Positions 26,990 to 35,775 are shown, counted from the first letter of the stretch. The stretch: DNA of 64,000 bases from Candidatus Dechloromonas phosphorivorans (GCA_016714975.1 JADKBR010000003.1:62001-126000), one strand, 5' to 3'. Translations and numbers: made by a program. Notes: generated by a model not told the origin, from the sequence alone.

Positions 26990-27658
26990 CTAGAATCGTC
27001 TCTTGAGCGTCATGGTACTGCCATCACGCTGCATTTCCATCCGGTTGAGAAAACTCATGCCAAGCAGGGCCACGGGCATTTCTGTCTGGTGAATCACTGC
27101 ATCCACGTTGTGCAGGGTCACATCGCCGATCCGGACGGTATCCAGCTGGACCTTGCTCACCACGCTCTGGCCGTTGGCGGTCTGCGTCATGCCCTTCTGG
27201 CCACGGTTGAAATCGAGACCGACCCGGCGCGCATCGCTGGCGCCCAAGGAGATCATCGTCGCGCCGGTGTCTACCAGAAAGCGCACGGCAACGCCATTCA
27301 CGCTTCCGGTGGTAACAAAGTGCCCCTGATTGTCAGCCGTCATGACGATCCGGCCCGAGCCGTCCGCCGCCGCGTTGCCAATCGCATGCTGACCGACGCG
27401 CAGCAGGCGTTTCTTGCCACCGATCTCGACGACGACCTGATCGCCCTGAACCGAAACGACCTTGACGCCCGCGAGCGACTGCCCGATGGCAACCGCCTGC
27501 GCTTCGCCCCCGTCGATCATCAGCAGCGCCCTGCTGCCCATGACGCCGGCGAGACCGACATCCTGCGCGGCGCCCCTCCCAGAAACCAGGACCAGGCACA
27601 GCGCCAGCACAAGAAGCGTAGAATGGCGCGTCGATTTTCCGGGCATTTCCGCAATCAT
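26990..27658 (-). CDS. Retropepsin-like aspartic protease, TIGR02281 family, with signal peptide
   Basis: About 222 residues. The N-terminus is an export signal (STLLVLALCLVLVSGRGAAQ). A small beta domain follows, and then a retropepsin-like domain with the catalytic triad FLVDTGATMISLG and the closing ALLGMSFLNRMEMQRDG. Bacterial members are single-domain aspartic proteases expected to dimerise in the periplasm. Substrates are unknown. The start is uncertain: ATG 27658 and ATG 27646 are both possible, and neither has a strong ribosome site. The 27658 choice overlaps base for base the start codon of the divergent amidotransferase gene. Confidence 0.85.
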   Translation of the reverse strand: MIAEMPGKSTRHSTLLVLALCLVLVSGRGAAQDVGLAGVMGSRALLMIDGGEAQAVAIGQSLAGVKVVSVQGDQVVVEIGGKKRLLRVGQHAIGNAAADGSGRIVMTADNQGHFVTTGSVNGVAVRFLVDTGATMISLGASDARRVGLDFNRGQKGMTQTANGQSVVSKVQLDTVRIGDVTLHNVDAVIHQTEMPVALLGMSFLNRMEMQRDGSTMTLKRRF

Positions 27659-28370
27659 GCTACCTGTTGCCATCTTTCGCCACGCTCCCGTTGAAGGTCC
27701 GGGCTATTTTGCCATATTCCTCGAGCAGCACGGGATTCCCTGGCGCCTGATTGCCATCGACGCCGGCGAAACGGTGCCGCCTGCGGTCGACGGCTTTTCC
27801 GGCCTCTGTTTCATGGGCGGCCCGATGAGCGTCAATGACCCGCTGCAGTGGATCGAGCCCATCTGTGCCCTGATCCGCAACGCCGTCGCCCGGGATGTGC
27901 CAGTGATCGGCCACTGCCTCGGCGGGCAATTGATAAGCAAGGCGCTCGGCGGCGAGGTGACACGGAATCCGGTCAGAGAAATCGGCTGGGGCACAGCCAG
28001 CGGCGCGGACGGTGCAATCGCCCACCACTGGCTCGGCAGCTTCGCCGCCAACCCGTGCACGGTTTTCCACTGGCACGGCGAAACCTTCAGCATCCCGCCC
28101 GGCGCCACCCGCCTGCTCGCCAGCACACATTGCGCCAACCAGATGTTCGCCCTTGGCACCCACCTTGCCATGCAGTGCCATGTCGAGATGACGCCGGAAA
28201 TGATCGCCGCCTGGTGCGCACAATGGGGCGACGAAGTCCTTGTACAGACCAATCGCCCGAGCGTGCAGTCGCCCGAAATGATGCTGCAGGAAATCCCCGA
28301 ACGCCTGCCGGAAATGCGCCTGTTGTCGGAACAGCTTTACACGGTCTGGATCCAGGGCCTTACCCGCTGA
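27657..28370 (+). CDS. Class I glutamine amidotransferase-like protein
   Basis: 237-residue GATase-1 protein. The catalytic triad is Cys87 (VIGHCLGGQL), His175 and Glu177 (QCHVEMTPEM). No synthase domain is fused, so it resembles the stand-alone GMP-synthase-like amidotransferases whose acceptor is unknown; some act on gamma-glutamyl compounds. Start ATG 27657 (MLPVAIFRHAPVEG). It diverges from the retropepsin gene with no spacer, so promoters must lie within coding DNA. Confidence 0.85.
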   Translation: MLPVAIFRHAPVEGPGYFAIFLEQHGIPWRLIAIDAGETVPPAVDGFSGLCFMGGPMSVNDPLQWIEPICALIRNAVARDVPVIGHCLGGQLISKALGGEVTRNPVREIGWGTASGADGAIAHHWLGSFAANPCTVFHWHGETFSIPPGATRLLASTHCANQMFALGTHLAMQCHVEMTPEMIAAWCAQWGDEVLVQTNRPSVQSPEMMLQEIPERLPEMRLLSEQLYTVWIQGLTR

Positions 28371-28405
28371 AAAAGCATCAGGACAGCCGCGGCTGCCCTG
28401 ATTTC
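28371..28405. terminator. Bidirectional terminator-like hairpin
   Basis: AAAA, then ATCAGG-A-CAGCC and GGCTG-C-CCTGAT arms with one mismatch and a very short loop, then TTT. It lies between the convergent amidotransferase and yajQ genes and could serve both. Confidence 0.6.
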
Positions 28406-28439
28406 TGCCCATTTTCCGCCGTCGACCGCGGCAATACGC

Positions 28440-28934
28440 TCAATCGCGGAAATTGCCCGCGCGGATCGGAAAATCGACGATTTCCTTTCGGATCAACCCG
28501 ATGCACTCCTGCAGGTCATCGCGCTTGGCGCCCTGCACCCGCACCGCGTCTCCCTGGATCGAGGCCTGCACCTTGAGCTTGCCATCCTTGATCAGCTTGA
28601 CGATTTTCTTGGCCATCTCGGTTTCGATGCCCAGCTTGATCTTCAAGTCCTGCTTGACCTTGTTGCCCGAGACCTTGTGCACCGCCTGGTGATCGAGGCG
28701 CTTGGTGCTCTCGGCCTCCTTCTTCTCCATCGCCGGGAACAGGATGTCCTTGATCTGGTCGAGCTGGAAATCGGAATCCCCGTGCAGCGTGATGATCTTG
28801 TCCTTCTCGTTCAGCTCGACCTTGGCGCTGGTGCCCTTGAAGTCGTAGCGGTTGTCAATCTGGCGCGAGGCGACATCGACGGCGTTCTTCAACGCCACCA
28901 TGTCCGCTTCGGAGGTAAAGTCAAAACTTGGCAT
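28440..28934 (-). CDS. yajQ: YajQ family nucleotide-binding protein
   Basis: 164-residue protein with two RRM-like folds, the usual size for YajQ (MPSFDFTSEADMVALKNAVD ... TSAKVELNEKDKIITLHGDS). Members bind nucleotides and, in Xanthomonas and Pseudomonas, cyclic di-GMP and act as co-regulators. Whether this one binds c-di-GMP is not visible. It follows ppnP by 5 bases on the same strand. Confidence 0.95.
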   Translation of the reverse strand: MPSFDFTSEADMVALKNAVDVASRQIDNRYDFKGTSAKVELNEKDKIITLHGDSDFQLDQIKDILFPAMEKKEAESTKRLDHQAVHKVSGNKVKQDLKIKLGIETEMAKKIVKLIKDGKLKVQASIQGDAVRVQGAKRDDLQECIGLIRKEIVDFPIRAGNFRD

Positions 28935-28939
28935 GGCGA

Positions 28940-29251
28940 TTATCCAAAGTGACAGACGTAGTGGTAGGGCTCGTCACAGGCGATTTCGAAACTTGAATTG
29001 CCGGGCACAGCGAAAGACTGGCCGTCGCCGGAGGTCGTCCATTCATTTTCGCCCTTGAGCCTGACGCGGCACGAACCGCCGACGCCTTCCATGATTTCCG
29101 GCGCGCCGGTGTTGAAAGTCAGACTCGACGGCAGAATCACGCCCACGGTTTTCCTTGTGCCGTCACCCAGCACCACCGTGTGGCTGACGCACTTGCCGTC
29201 GAAATAGACATTGGCCTGCTTGACGACCGAAACATTGTCGAATTGCGACAT
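28940..29251 (-). CDS. ppnP: Pyrimidine/purine nucleoside phosphorylase PpnP
   Basis: 103-residue cupin-fold enzyme (DUF1255, formerly YaiE). It phosphorolyses nucleosides to free base and ribose 1-phosphate. Family motifs are ANVYFDGKCVSHTVVLGDGT, GVILPSSLTFNTGAPEIMEG and FAVPGNSSFEIACDEPYHYV. Slightly longer than the E. coli protein (94). It directly abuts the small membrane protein gene upstream. Confidence 0.94.
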   Translation of the reverse strand: MSQFDNVSVVKQANVYFDGKCVSHTVVLGDGTRKTVGVILPSSLTFNTGAPEIMEGVGGSCRVRLKGENEWTTSGDGQSFAVPGNSSFEIACDEPYHYVCHFG

Positions 29252-29476
29252 TTAGATACCCCAGAGTTTCTGAATGATGGCCTTGGCGATGAAGCCGACC
29301 ATGCCGAAAGAAAGCACGAAGAAGAGCACGAAAGTGCCCATTTTTCCGGCTTTCGACTTCCAGGCGATTTCGCCGATGATGAAAAGCATGAACAGGATGA
29401 AGGCGCCGACTCCCCAGGTTGCCCCGAAGTCCGCAAGTTGTTCCTCGGTAAAACCGAAGAGGGTGCCACCATCCAT
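29252..29476 (-). CDS. Small membrane protein, probably DUF2788
   Basis: 74-residue protein with two hydrophobic segments (near 22-40, GVGAFILFMLFIIGEIAW, and 48-66, TFVLFFVLSFGMVGFIAKAI) joined by a short basic loop SKAGK. Pattern and length match the betaproteobacterial DUF2788 family as I recall it. Function unknown. It lies between argG and ppnP, 9 bases after the argG stop. Confidence 0.7.
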   Translation of the reverse strand: MDGGTLFGFTEEQLADFGATWGVGAFILFMLFIIGEIAWKSKAGKMGTFVLFFVLSFGMVGFIAKAIIQKLWGI

Positions 29477-29485
29477 CGGGTGAGC

Positions 29486-30715
29486 CTAGCCCTTCCTGGC
29501 GCGCAGGTTGGCGGCGATGCGCATGCGCAGTGCGTTGAGCTTGATGAATCCGCCCGCATCGCGCTGGTCGTAGGCGCCGGCATCGTCCTCGAAGGTGGCG
29601 ATGGTCGGATCGAACAGCGAGTCGGTCTTTGAATCGCGGCCGACGACGATGACATTGCCCTTGTACAACTTGACGCGGACGAAGCCATTGACGACCTGCT
29701 GGGTATGGTCGATCAGCACCTGCAGCGCCTCGCGCTCGGGGCTCCACCAGTAGCCGTTATAGACCAGGCTGGCGTAACGCGGCATCAGGTCATCCTTGAG
29801 GTGGGCAACTTCGCGGTCGAGGCAGACCGACTCGATGGCGCGGTGCGCGCGCAGCATGATGGTTCCGCCCGGAGTCTCGTAGCAGCCGCGCGACTTCATG
29901 CCGACGTAGCGGTTCTCGACGAGGTCTAGACGGCCGATGCCGTGCTTGCCGCCGAGTTCGTTCAGTCTTGCCAGCACCTCGGCGGGGCTCATGCGGATTC
30001 CGTTCAGCGCAACGAGATCGCCCTTCTCGTAGTCGAGGTCCAAGTATTCGGCGGCATCCGGCGCCTTTTCCGGCGACACGGTCCAGCGCCACATCGATTC
30101 TTCGGCTTCAGCCGCCGGGTTTTCGAGGTGACGGCCTTCGTAGCTGATATGCAGCAGGTTGGCGTCCATCGAGTAGGGCGAGCCGCCCTGCCTGTGCTTC
30201 ATGTCGACCGGGATGTTGTGCTGCTCGGCATAGGCCATCAGCTTCTCGCGCGACAGCAGGTCCCACTCGCGCCACGGGGCAATGATCCTGATGCCTGGCT
30301 TCAGCGCATAGGCGCCGAGTTCGAAGCGCACCTGGTCATTGCCCTTGCCTGTGGCGCCATGCGAAATGGCGTCGGCGTTGGTCAGGTTGGCGATCTCGAT
30401 CAGGCGCTTGGCGATCAGCGGGCGGGCAATCGACGTGCCGAGCAGGTATTCGCCTTCATAGACGGCGTTGCAGCGGAACATCGGAAAGACAAAATCGCGC
30501 ACAAATTCTTCGCGCAGATCGTCGATGAAGACGTTCTCCGGCCGGATGCCGCACTGCAGCGCCTTGGCCCGCGCCGGTTCCAGTTCCTCGCCCTGGCCGA
30601 GGTCGGCGGTGAAGGTCACAACTTCACACTGGTAGGTATCTTGCAACCACTTGAGGATGACCGAGGTATCGAGGCCACCGGAATAGGCCAGTACTGCTTT
30701 CTTGACTTCGCTCAT
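29486..30715 (-). CDS. argG: Argininosuccinate synthase
   Basis: 409-residue enzyme that joins citrulline and aspartate with ATP to argininosuccinate. The N-terminal ATP loop is VLAYSGGLDTSVILKWL. The signatures ISHGATGKGNDQVRFELG and PYSMDANLLHISYEGRHLEN identify the ordinary (type 1) enzyme. Third gene of argD-argF-argG, 10 bases after argF. Confidence 0.98.
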   Translation of the reverse strand: MSEVKKAVLAYSGGLDTSVILKWLQDTYQCEVVTFTADLGQGEELEPARAKALQCGIRPENVFIDDLREEFVRDFVFPMFRCNAVYEGEYLLGTSIARPLIAKRLIEIANLTNADAISHGATGKGNDQVRFELGAYALKPGIRIIAPWREWDLLSREKLMAYAEQHNIPVDMKHRQGGSPYSMDANLLHISYEGRHLENPAAEAEESMWRWTVSPEKAPDAAEYLDLDYEKGDLVALNGIRMSPAEVLARLNELGGKHGIGRLDLVENRYVGMKSRGCYETPGGTIMLRAHRAIESVCLDREVAHLKDDLMPRYASLVYNGYWWSPEREALQVLIDHTQQVVNGFVRVKLYKGNVIVVGRDSKTDSLFDPTIATFEDDAGAYDQRDAGGFIKLNALRMRIAANLRARKG

Positions 30716-30725
30716 TTATGTTCCC

Positions 30726-31649
30726 TTACTTGGTTTCAATCCTGCCCAGAAGCAGGTATTCCATTAACGCTTTCTGCACATGCAGACGGTTCTCGGCCTC
30801 GTCCCAAACCACCGACTGCGGACCGTCGATCACCTCGGCAGTCACCTCCTCGCCACGATGTGCTGGCAGGCAATGCATGAACAGCGCATCGCGATGCGCC
30901 TCTCGCATCATCGGGCCATCGACGCACCAGGAGGCAAAGGCCTCTCTGCGTACCTCGTTTTCCGCCTCGAAGCCCATCGAGGTCCACACATCGGTATTCA
31001 CCAGGTCGGCGCCCCGACAGGCATCCCTCGGGTCAGCGAAGACCTCGAAATGCGAGCGGTCGACAATCCCGATCAGTTCCGGCTTGATCTCGTAACCTGG
31101 CGGGGTGGACACGTTCAGCTTGAAATCCATAACCTCGGCGGCCTGCAGCCAGGTGTTGCACATATTGTTGGCATCCCCGACCCAGGCCACGGTCTTGCCC
31201 TGAATACAACCACGGTGCTCGATGTAGGTGCAGATGTCGGCAAGGATCTGGCACGGATGATATTCGTTGGTCAGGCCGTTAATCACCGGCACGCGCGAAT
31301 TCGCGGCGAAGCGCTCGATGATCTCCTGCTCGAAGGTGCGAATCATGACGAGGTCGCTCATGCGCGAGATTACCTGCGCCGCGTCCTCGACCGGTTCGCC
31401 GCGCCCCAGTTGCGAATCGCGGGTATTCAGGTAAATCGCCGTGCCGCCAAGTTGATGCATGCCGGCCTCGAATGACAGGCGCGTGCGCGTGCTGGCTTTT
31501 TCGAAAATCATCACCAAGGTTCGGTCGCAAAGCGGCCAGTGCTTGCGATAGGACTTGAACTCGTTCTTGATCCAGCGCGTGCGCCACAAGAGATACTCAA
31601 ACTCGTCGCGCGTGAAATCGCGGAACTGCAGAAAGTGCTTGATCGCCAT
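30726..31649 (-). CDS. argF: Ornithine carbamoyltransferase
   Basis: 307-residue anabolic enzyme making citrulline from ornithine and carbamoyl phosphate. Carbamoyl-phosphate loop STRTR (EKASTRTRLSFE) near residue 53. HPCQILADICTY and MHCLPAHRGEEVTAEVIDG are the ornithine-side signatures. One base separates it from the argD stop. Confidence 0.98.
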   Translation of the reverse strand: MAIKHFLQFRDFTRDEFEYLLWRTRWIKNEFKSYRKHWPLCDRTLVMIFEKASTRTRLSFEAGMHQLGGTAIYLNTRDSQLGRGEPVEDAAQVISRMSDLVMIRTFEQEIIERFAANSRVPVINGLTNEYHPCQILADICTYIEHRGCIQGKTVAWVGDANNMCNTWLQAAEVMDFKLNVSTPPGYEIKPELIGIVDRSHFEVFADPRDACRGADLVNTDVWTSMGFEAENEVRREAFASWCVDGPMMREAHRDALFMHCLPAHRGEEVTAEVIDGPQSVVWDEAENRLHVQKALMEYLLLGRIETK

Positions 31650-31650
31650 G

Positions 31651-32823
31651 TCAGGACGTCAGGAAATCCCTGATCAGGGGAATGCTGCGGTCGACCAGTT
31701 CGCGTGCCTCATTCTCACTGAAAATGAGCGGCGGCAGCAGACGGATCACCTTGTCGGCAGTCACATTGATCAGTAGCCCGGCAGCCAGCGCCCTGCCGAC
31801 GAGTTCGCCGCACGGACGATCGAGTTCAATGCCGATCATCAGGCCGTGGCCGCGAATCTCGACAACGCCCTTGACGCCGGCCAGCGCCGCTGCGAACAAC
31901 TCGCGGATCAGCGCGCCAATGCAATCTGCCTGTGCCATCAGGCCATCCTGCTCGATGGTGGCAATCGTCGTCAGCGCCGCTACGCACGCCAGCGGGTTGC
32001 CACCGAAGGTCGAGCCGTGCTTGCCCGGTCCGAAGAGTCCAGCCGCCAGGCCGCCGGCCAGGCAGGCGCCGATCGGCACACCCGACCCGAGACCCTTGGC
32101 CAGCGTCGCGATATCCGGCTGAATGCCGGCGTGCTGGTAGCCGAACCACTTGCCGGTACGCGCCATGCCGCACTGTACCTCGTCGCAGATCAGCAACCAG
32201 CCCTGCTTGTCACACAACCGGCGCAGCCCTTTCTGGAATTCCAGCGAAGCGAGATTGATGCCGCCTTCACCTTGAATGATTTCCAGCATCACCGCGACGA
32301 TGTTCTTGTTGCGCCTGCCGATCGCCTTGATCGCTTCCAGATCGTCATACGGCACGCGAATGAAGCCGGAGACGAGCGGTTCAAAACCCGCCTGCGCCTT
32401 GCGGTTGCCGGTGGCCGAAAGCGTTGCCATCGTCCGGCCGTGGAAGGCCTTTTCCATGACGACAATGGTCGGCGAGTCGATACCCTTCTTGTGGCCGTAG
32501 TAGCGCGCCAGCTTGATCGCAGCTTCATTGGCTTCGCAACCGGAATTGCAGAAGAAGACTTCCGGCATGCCGGACAGTTCAGCCAGCTTGTCGGAGAGTA
32601 GCTCCTGTTCGTGGATGTGATACAGGTTCGAAGTGTGCAACAGGCGTCCCGCCTGGTTGGCAATCGCCGATACCAGGCGCGGATGCGCATGGCCGAGCGT
32701 CGAAACGGCAATCCCCGACAATGCGTCCAGGTACTCCCTGCCCTCGGTGTCGGTAATCCGGCACCCCTGACCGTGGCTGAACGCCACCGGCAGTCGGGCG
32801 TAGGTATTCATCAAATGCGACAT
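31651..32823 (-). CDS. argD: Acetylornithine aminotransferase
   Basis: 390-residue PLP enzyme of class III. It exchanges the amino group between glutamate and N-acetylglutamate semialdehyde and often also serves lysine synthesis. Key stretches: FFCNSGCEANEAAIKLARYY, AFHGRTMATLSATG, LLICDEVQCGMARTGKWFGY and the PLP lysine in ATLAKGLGSGVPIGA. Start ATG 32823 (MSHLMNTYARLP) is preceded by GGGG; Met at 32811 is an alternative. The frame reaches 32877 but the extra residues look like promoter DNA. First gene of the arginine operon. Confidence 0.95.
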   Translation of the reverse strand: MSHLMNTYARLPVAFSHGQGCRITDTEGREYLDALSGIAVSTLGHAHPRLVSAIANQAGRLLHTSNLYHIHEQELLSDKLAELSGMPEVFFCNSGCEANEAAIKLARYYGHKKGIDSPTIVVMEKAFHGRTMATLSATGNRKAQAGFEPLVSGFIRVPYDDLEAIKAIGRRNKNIVAVMLEIIQGEGGINLASLEFQKGLRRLCDKQGWLLICDEVQCGMARTGKWFGYQHAGIQPDIATLAKGLGSGVPIGACLAGGLAAGLFGPGKHGSTFGGNPLACVAALTTIATIEQDGLMAQADCIGALIRELFAAALAGVKGVVEIRGHGLMIGIELDRPCGELVGRALAAGLLINVTADKVIRLLPPLIFSENEARELVDRSIPLIRDFLTS

Positions 32824-33028
32824 CAGGCAACCCCAGAAAACGAAAACGGCGGCCAATGCCGCCGGAACCACTGCCACTCCGATAGTGCCGCAGAAGACGA
32901 CCGGAGTTACTTGAAGGAAAATTCTAAGTCAAAAAGTAAGCCTTGTATAGAACGACAAAAGCACAAGTGTGCCGTTCGCAATCCACAGCAGCGGAAAATC
33001 GCTGATAAGCGACGCATTGGCCATAATA

Positions 33029-33057
33029 ATGGCAAGCATGGGCGCTTCTGCTAGAAT
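33029..33057 (+). promoter_or_regulatory. Candidate promoter of the DUF3579 gene
   Basis: ATGGCA (33029-33034), 17-base spacer, TAGAAT (33052-33057), 44 bases before ATG 33102, in the 278-bp divergent gap with argD. No other clear signal was found in that gap. Confidence 0.4.
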
Positions 33058-33101
33058 GCTCCGAGACTCGGTCGCAACGGCCGCCAAAGCACAGTGGAAC
33101 A

Positions 33102-33401
33102 ATGACAACCCCAGAATCGACCACCTTCATCATCATTGGCCTCACCAAACAAGGACGCAGGTTTCGCCCCAGCGACTGGGCAGAACGTCTTTGCGGAGTC
33201 ATGTCCGCCTTCGGCGCTGAACGCAAGATGAAATACTCACCCTACGTCGGGCCCGGCGACTATGAAGGCGAGAAAGCCGTGTTCGTCGAAGGCCGCCTGG
33301 GCGAAATCGAGCCGATGGCCTACCGCTTCATGCTCAACTTCGCACAGGATAACGACCTGCAAATTATCGACGGTGTCTGCCCGCTTGACGGCAAGAAATA
33401 G
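33102..33401 (+). CDS. DUF3579 family protein
   Basis: 99-residue soluble protein (TTFIIIGLTKQGRRFRPSDW, then ERLCGVMSAFGAERKMKYSP). This small family is typical of betaproteobacteria and often sits beside arginine or glutamine metabolism genes, here divergent from argD. Function unknown. The sequence has a conserved-looking RPSDWAERL motif and no membrane segment. About 185 bases without a gene follow it before the convergent heme synthase gene. Confidence 0.85.
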   Translation: MTTPESTTFIIIGLTKQGRRFRPSDWAERLCGVMSAFGAERKMKYSPYVGPGDYEGEKAVFVEGRLGEIEPMAYRFMLNFAQDNDLQIIDGVCPLDGKK

Positions 33402-33585
33402 CGGAGCCTCGCCCTTTGGCCAAGTTCGCGGACCAGTCGGTTCCAGTAGCGGAAGCGCCCTCGGCCAGCGGTCCACCTGCGTATTACTTGTTGAGTACGC
33501 GAGCAGCTATCCCACCATGTCCAGTAGTGATCCGCGCTCAACCCAGGACTTGCCGGAGGAGCCCGATGTCGCGACACTGGAGCAC

Positions 33586-34581
33586 CTAACCCGAGTGACG
33601 ACGGGCACCCGCAAGCTTGGTCCTTGCATTGGCCCCCTCAACCCTTACTAGCCGCGAACGCCACAGCAGCGTCGCCACTGCGGCCAACAACGCAGAAGCA
33701 CAAACGCCATGGGCGACCACGGCCCATAGGTCAAGCCCGCCCAGCACCATCAAACCGCCGAGAGCCAGTTCAAGGATCAACAGGGCGAGCACCATCCTCG
33801 CAGTTTTCCGATGGGAATCTCCAGCTAGCAACCGCACGGCCGCCGTACCGAGTAGGACTACGGTGCCGACGGCAAGGTAGCGGTGCAGGAGGTGAAGCAT
33901 GACCCCACCCGCATCACCGTTCAACGGTGCTGCGTCTTGCCTGAGTAAGGGATTGAGCGCTGAGATCCCGGCGGCGGCAGGCCACCAGGCGCCATCACAG
34001 TCCGGGACCGAGGTGCAGGCAAGCGCGGCATAGCTAGCCCCCAGCCAGGCGCCGAACATCACCGTCAACGACAGTCCGCCAATGCCAAGGTGCAACAACA
34101 ATCCCGGCCGCAGCTCGCTCACCGGGAAGCCATCCCTATTGCAAGCCAGAACAACGCGCCAAGAAAAGGTCACGAGACCAAGTCCCCCCATAATGTTGAG
34201 AAAACCAACAGCCACGCGCCGCGGGTCTGAACTCCAGATACCGAGCATTGCCAGTGCCAGCATCAGCAATAGCAACAGCGACGCGTAGTGGATGGCCGGC
34301 AGCAGCGGACGGGGGCGCAGACAAAGCCAAACCAGGAGGCAACCGAGCACCAGTGATGTCGAAGCAGCAAAGCGATGGAAGACTCTGACGATGCCAAACT
34401 CCAGCGCCTGTGGTTCGCGACCAAGCAACTGTCCGTAGCACGCCGGCCAGTCACCGCAGCCGAGGCCAGCTCCATCCAGACGCATCATGGCACTTACCAG
34501 GACAACAAGGGCCGAGAGGACGGTGAGCGCCAATGCAAGGCTTCTGATCCTGCGCAAGCGCGCAGCGTCCCCTTCCGTCAA
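33586..34581 (-). CDS. ctaA: Heme A synthase-like membrane protein (CtaA/COX15, short proteobacterial type)
   Basis: 331-residue protein with about eight hydrophobic segments. Heme-ligand type His residues appear in VRVFHRFAAS, LLHRYLAVGTV and VVAHGVCASAL, and the N-terminal MMRLDGAGLGCGDWPACYGQ has the Cys pair typical of CtaA. CtaA oxidises heme O to heme A for oxidases. Its start overlaps the stop of the second, different heme A synthase gene upstream (ATGA). Having both types side by side is unusual. Heme A (or an intermediate) is presumably needed by the enzyme encoded divergently at 35776-38203. Confidence 0.8.
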   Translation of the reverse strand: MTEGDAARLRRIRSLALALTVLSALVVLVSAMMRLDGAGLGCGDWPACYGQLLGREPQALEFGIVRVFHRFAASTSLVLGCLLVWLCLRPRPLLPAIHYASLLLLLMLALAMLGIWSSDPRRVAVGFLNIMGGLGLVTFSWRVVLACNRDGFPVSELRPGLLLHLGIGGLSLTVMFGAWLGASYAALACTSVPDCDGAWWPAAAGISALNPLLRQDAAPLNGDAGGVMLHLLHRYLAVGTVVLLGTAAVRLLAGDSHRKTARMVLALLILELALGGLMVLGGLDLWAVVAHGVCASALLAAVATLLWRSRLVRVEGANARTKLAGARRHSG

Positions 34582-35573
34582 GGCAGGTTGCCTGAATCAG
34601 GTGAGACGCGCAATTCGTGATTCAACCAGAGGAGAACGCCGAAAACCACCATCGCACCTGCCTGATGGGCGGCGCCGAGGGCGACGGGAACGGCAGCAAG
34701 CAGCGTCCAGATACCCAATCCGACCTGCATTGCCACAGCAGCCAGCAGCAGAGTGGCCACCGACTGTGCCCGGTCGGAAACAACGGGCGCTCGGCTTCTC
34801 ACCCAAAACCAGGGAACCATCACGGCCAGCAGCCAAGCACCTGCCCGGTGATCGAACTGGACCAAGGCCATGTTGCTGAACAAATTGAGATACCAGGGGT
34901 CAAGAACGAAACTCTCCGGCGGCAGCACGTGGCCGTTCATCAGGGGAAAGGTATTGTAAGCCTTGCCAGCGCGTATTCCGGCAACAAAGCCGCCCGTGAT
35001 GACCATATAGAACGCCAGGACGGCCAGCCAGAATCCGGTTCGCTGCAATCCCCGCAACGTGGCATCGGCCGTAACCCGTACGCGCTCGCTCCACAAGCCA
35101 AGGGCGACCCACATCATCGCGATGAAGATCAGGAAAGCCAGCGACAGATGCGCGGTAAGACGGTACTGGCTGACTCGGGGATCATCGACCAGGCCGCTCT
35201 TGACCATGTACCAGCCCATCGCGCCCTGCATCCCGCCGAGCACGAAAATGCCGAGAAGCTTCGGAATCAGCGGCGGGTCAAGCTTTCGCCACAACAGAAA
35301 ATAGGCAAATGGCACCAGGAAGACGACGCCGATCAATCGCCCAAGCACCCGATGCCAGTACTCCCAATAGAAGATGGACTTGAATTCGTCCAGCGACATC
35401 TGGTGATTCACCTTCTGGTATTCGGGAGTCTTCTTGTACTTGTCGAAGGCCTCATCCCAATCGGCCTTATTGAGCGGCGGAATGACGCCAATAATCGGCT
35501 TCCATTCGACGATCGACAGGCCGGAATGGGTCAGGCGCGTGACGCCACCCACCACAAGAATCGCGAATACCAT
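34578..35573 (-). CDS. ctaA: COX15-type heme A synthase (apparently short at the N-terminus)
   Basis: 331-residue protein of the mitochondrial/alphaproteobacterial COX15 type: THSGLSIVEWKPIIGVIPPL, YWEYWHRVLGRLIGVVFLVP, QYRLTAHLSLAF, QFDHRAGAWLLAV and GAAHQAGAMVVFG carry the heme-ligand histidines. Relatives have about 13 more residues forming the first half of TM1 before VFAILVVGG. Here a TAA stands in frame five codons upstream of ATG 35573, and there is no ribosome site. The start may have been lost in the rearranged promoter region, or a base may be wrong. It is the first gene of the two-gene minus operon. Confidence 0.85.
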   Translation of the reverse strand: MVFAILVVGGVTRLTHSGLSIVEWKPIIGVIPPLNKADWDEAFDKYKKTPEYQKVNHQMSLDEFKSIFYWEYWHRVLGRLIGVVFLVPFAYFLLWRKLDPPLIPKLLGIFVLGGMQGAMGWYMVKSGLVDDPRVSQYRLTAHLSLAFLIFIAMMWVALGLWSERVRVTADATLRGLQRTGFWLAVLAFYMVITGGFVAGIRAGKAYNTFPLMNGHVLPPESFVLDPWYLNLFSNMALVQFDHRAGAWLLAVMVPWFWVRSRAPVVSDRAQSVATLLLAAVAMQVGLGIWTLLAAVPVALGAAHQAGAMVVFGVLLWLNHELRVSPDSGNLP

Positions 35574-35634
35574 TGCGAGATTTTATGCTCCGGCCCTGGC
35601 AGCCGTAACAGCATGTGACAGTTTGTCGCAGATC

Positions 35635-35648
35635 TTGACACAAATCAT
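35635..35648. promoter_or_regulatory. FNR/DNR-type box upstream of the NorSY-like operon
   Basis: TTGAC-ACAA-ATCAT matches the FNR/DNR consensus TTGAT-N4-ATCAA at 8 of 10 defined positions. Its centre (35641.5) is 41.5 bases before 35683, and TAGCCT, a poor -10, lies at 35671-35676 as expected for a class II site. It sits between the divergent heme A synthase and heme-copper enzyme genes. Confidence 0.45.
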
Positions 35649-35667
35649 ATATTCGAGCGCCTGCCGT

Positions 35668-35695
35668 CGGTAGCCTTCCGGCGGTAGCCTTCCGG
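35668..35695. repeat. Tandem 14-bp duplication in the promoter region
   Basis: CGGTAGCCTTCCGG occurs twice in perfect tandem (35668-35681 and 35682-35695), between the FNR/DNR-type box and the first gene of the operon. The predicted -10 position falls in the first copy. Confidence 0.9.
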
Positions 35696-35775
35696 TCATT
35701 TGATCCGGTATTTCGGGTTCCAGTTTTCAGGTAATCAACCGTGTGCAACACGCACCAACGATGGAGGAGAAAAGC

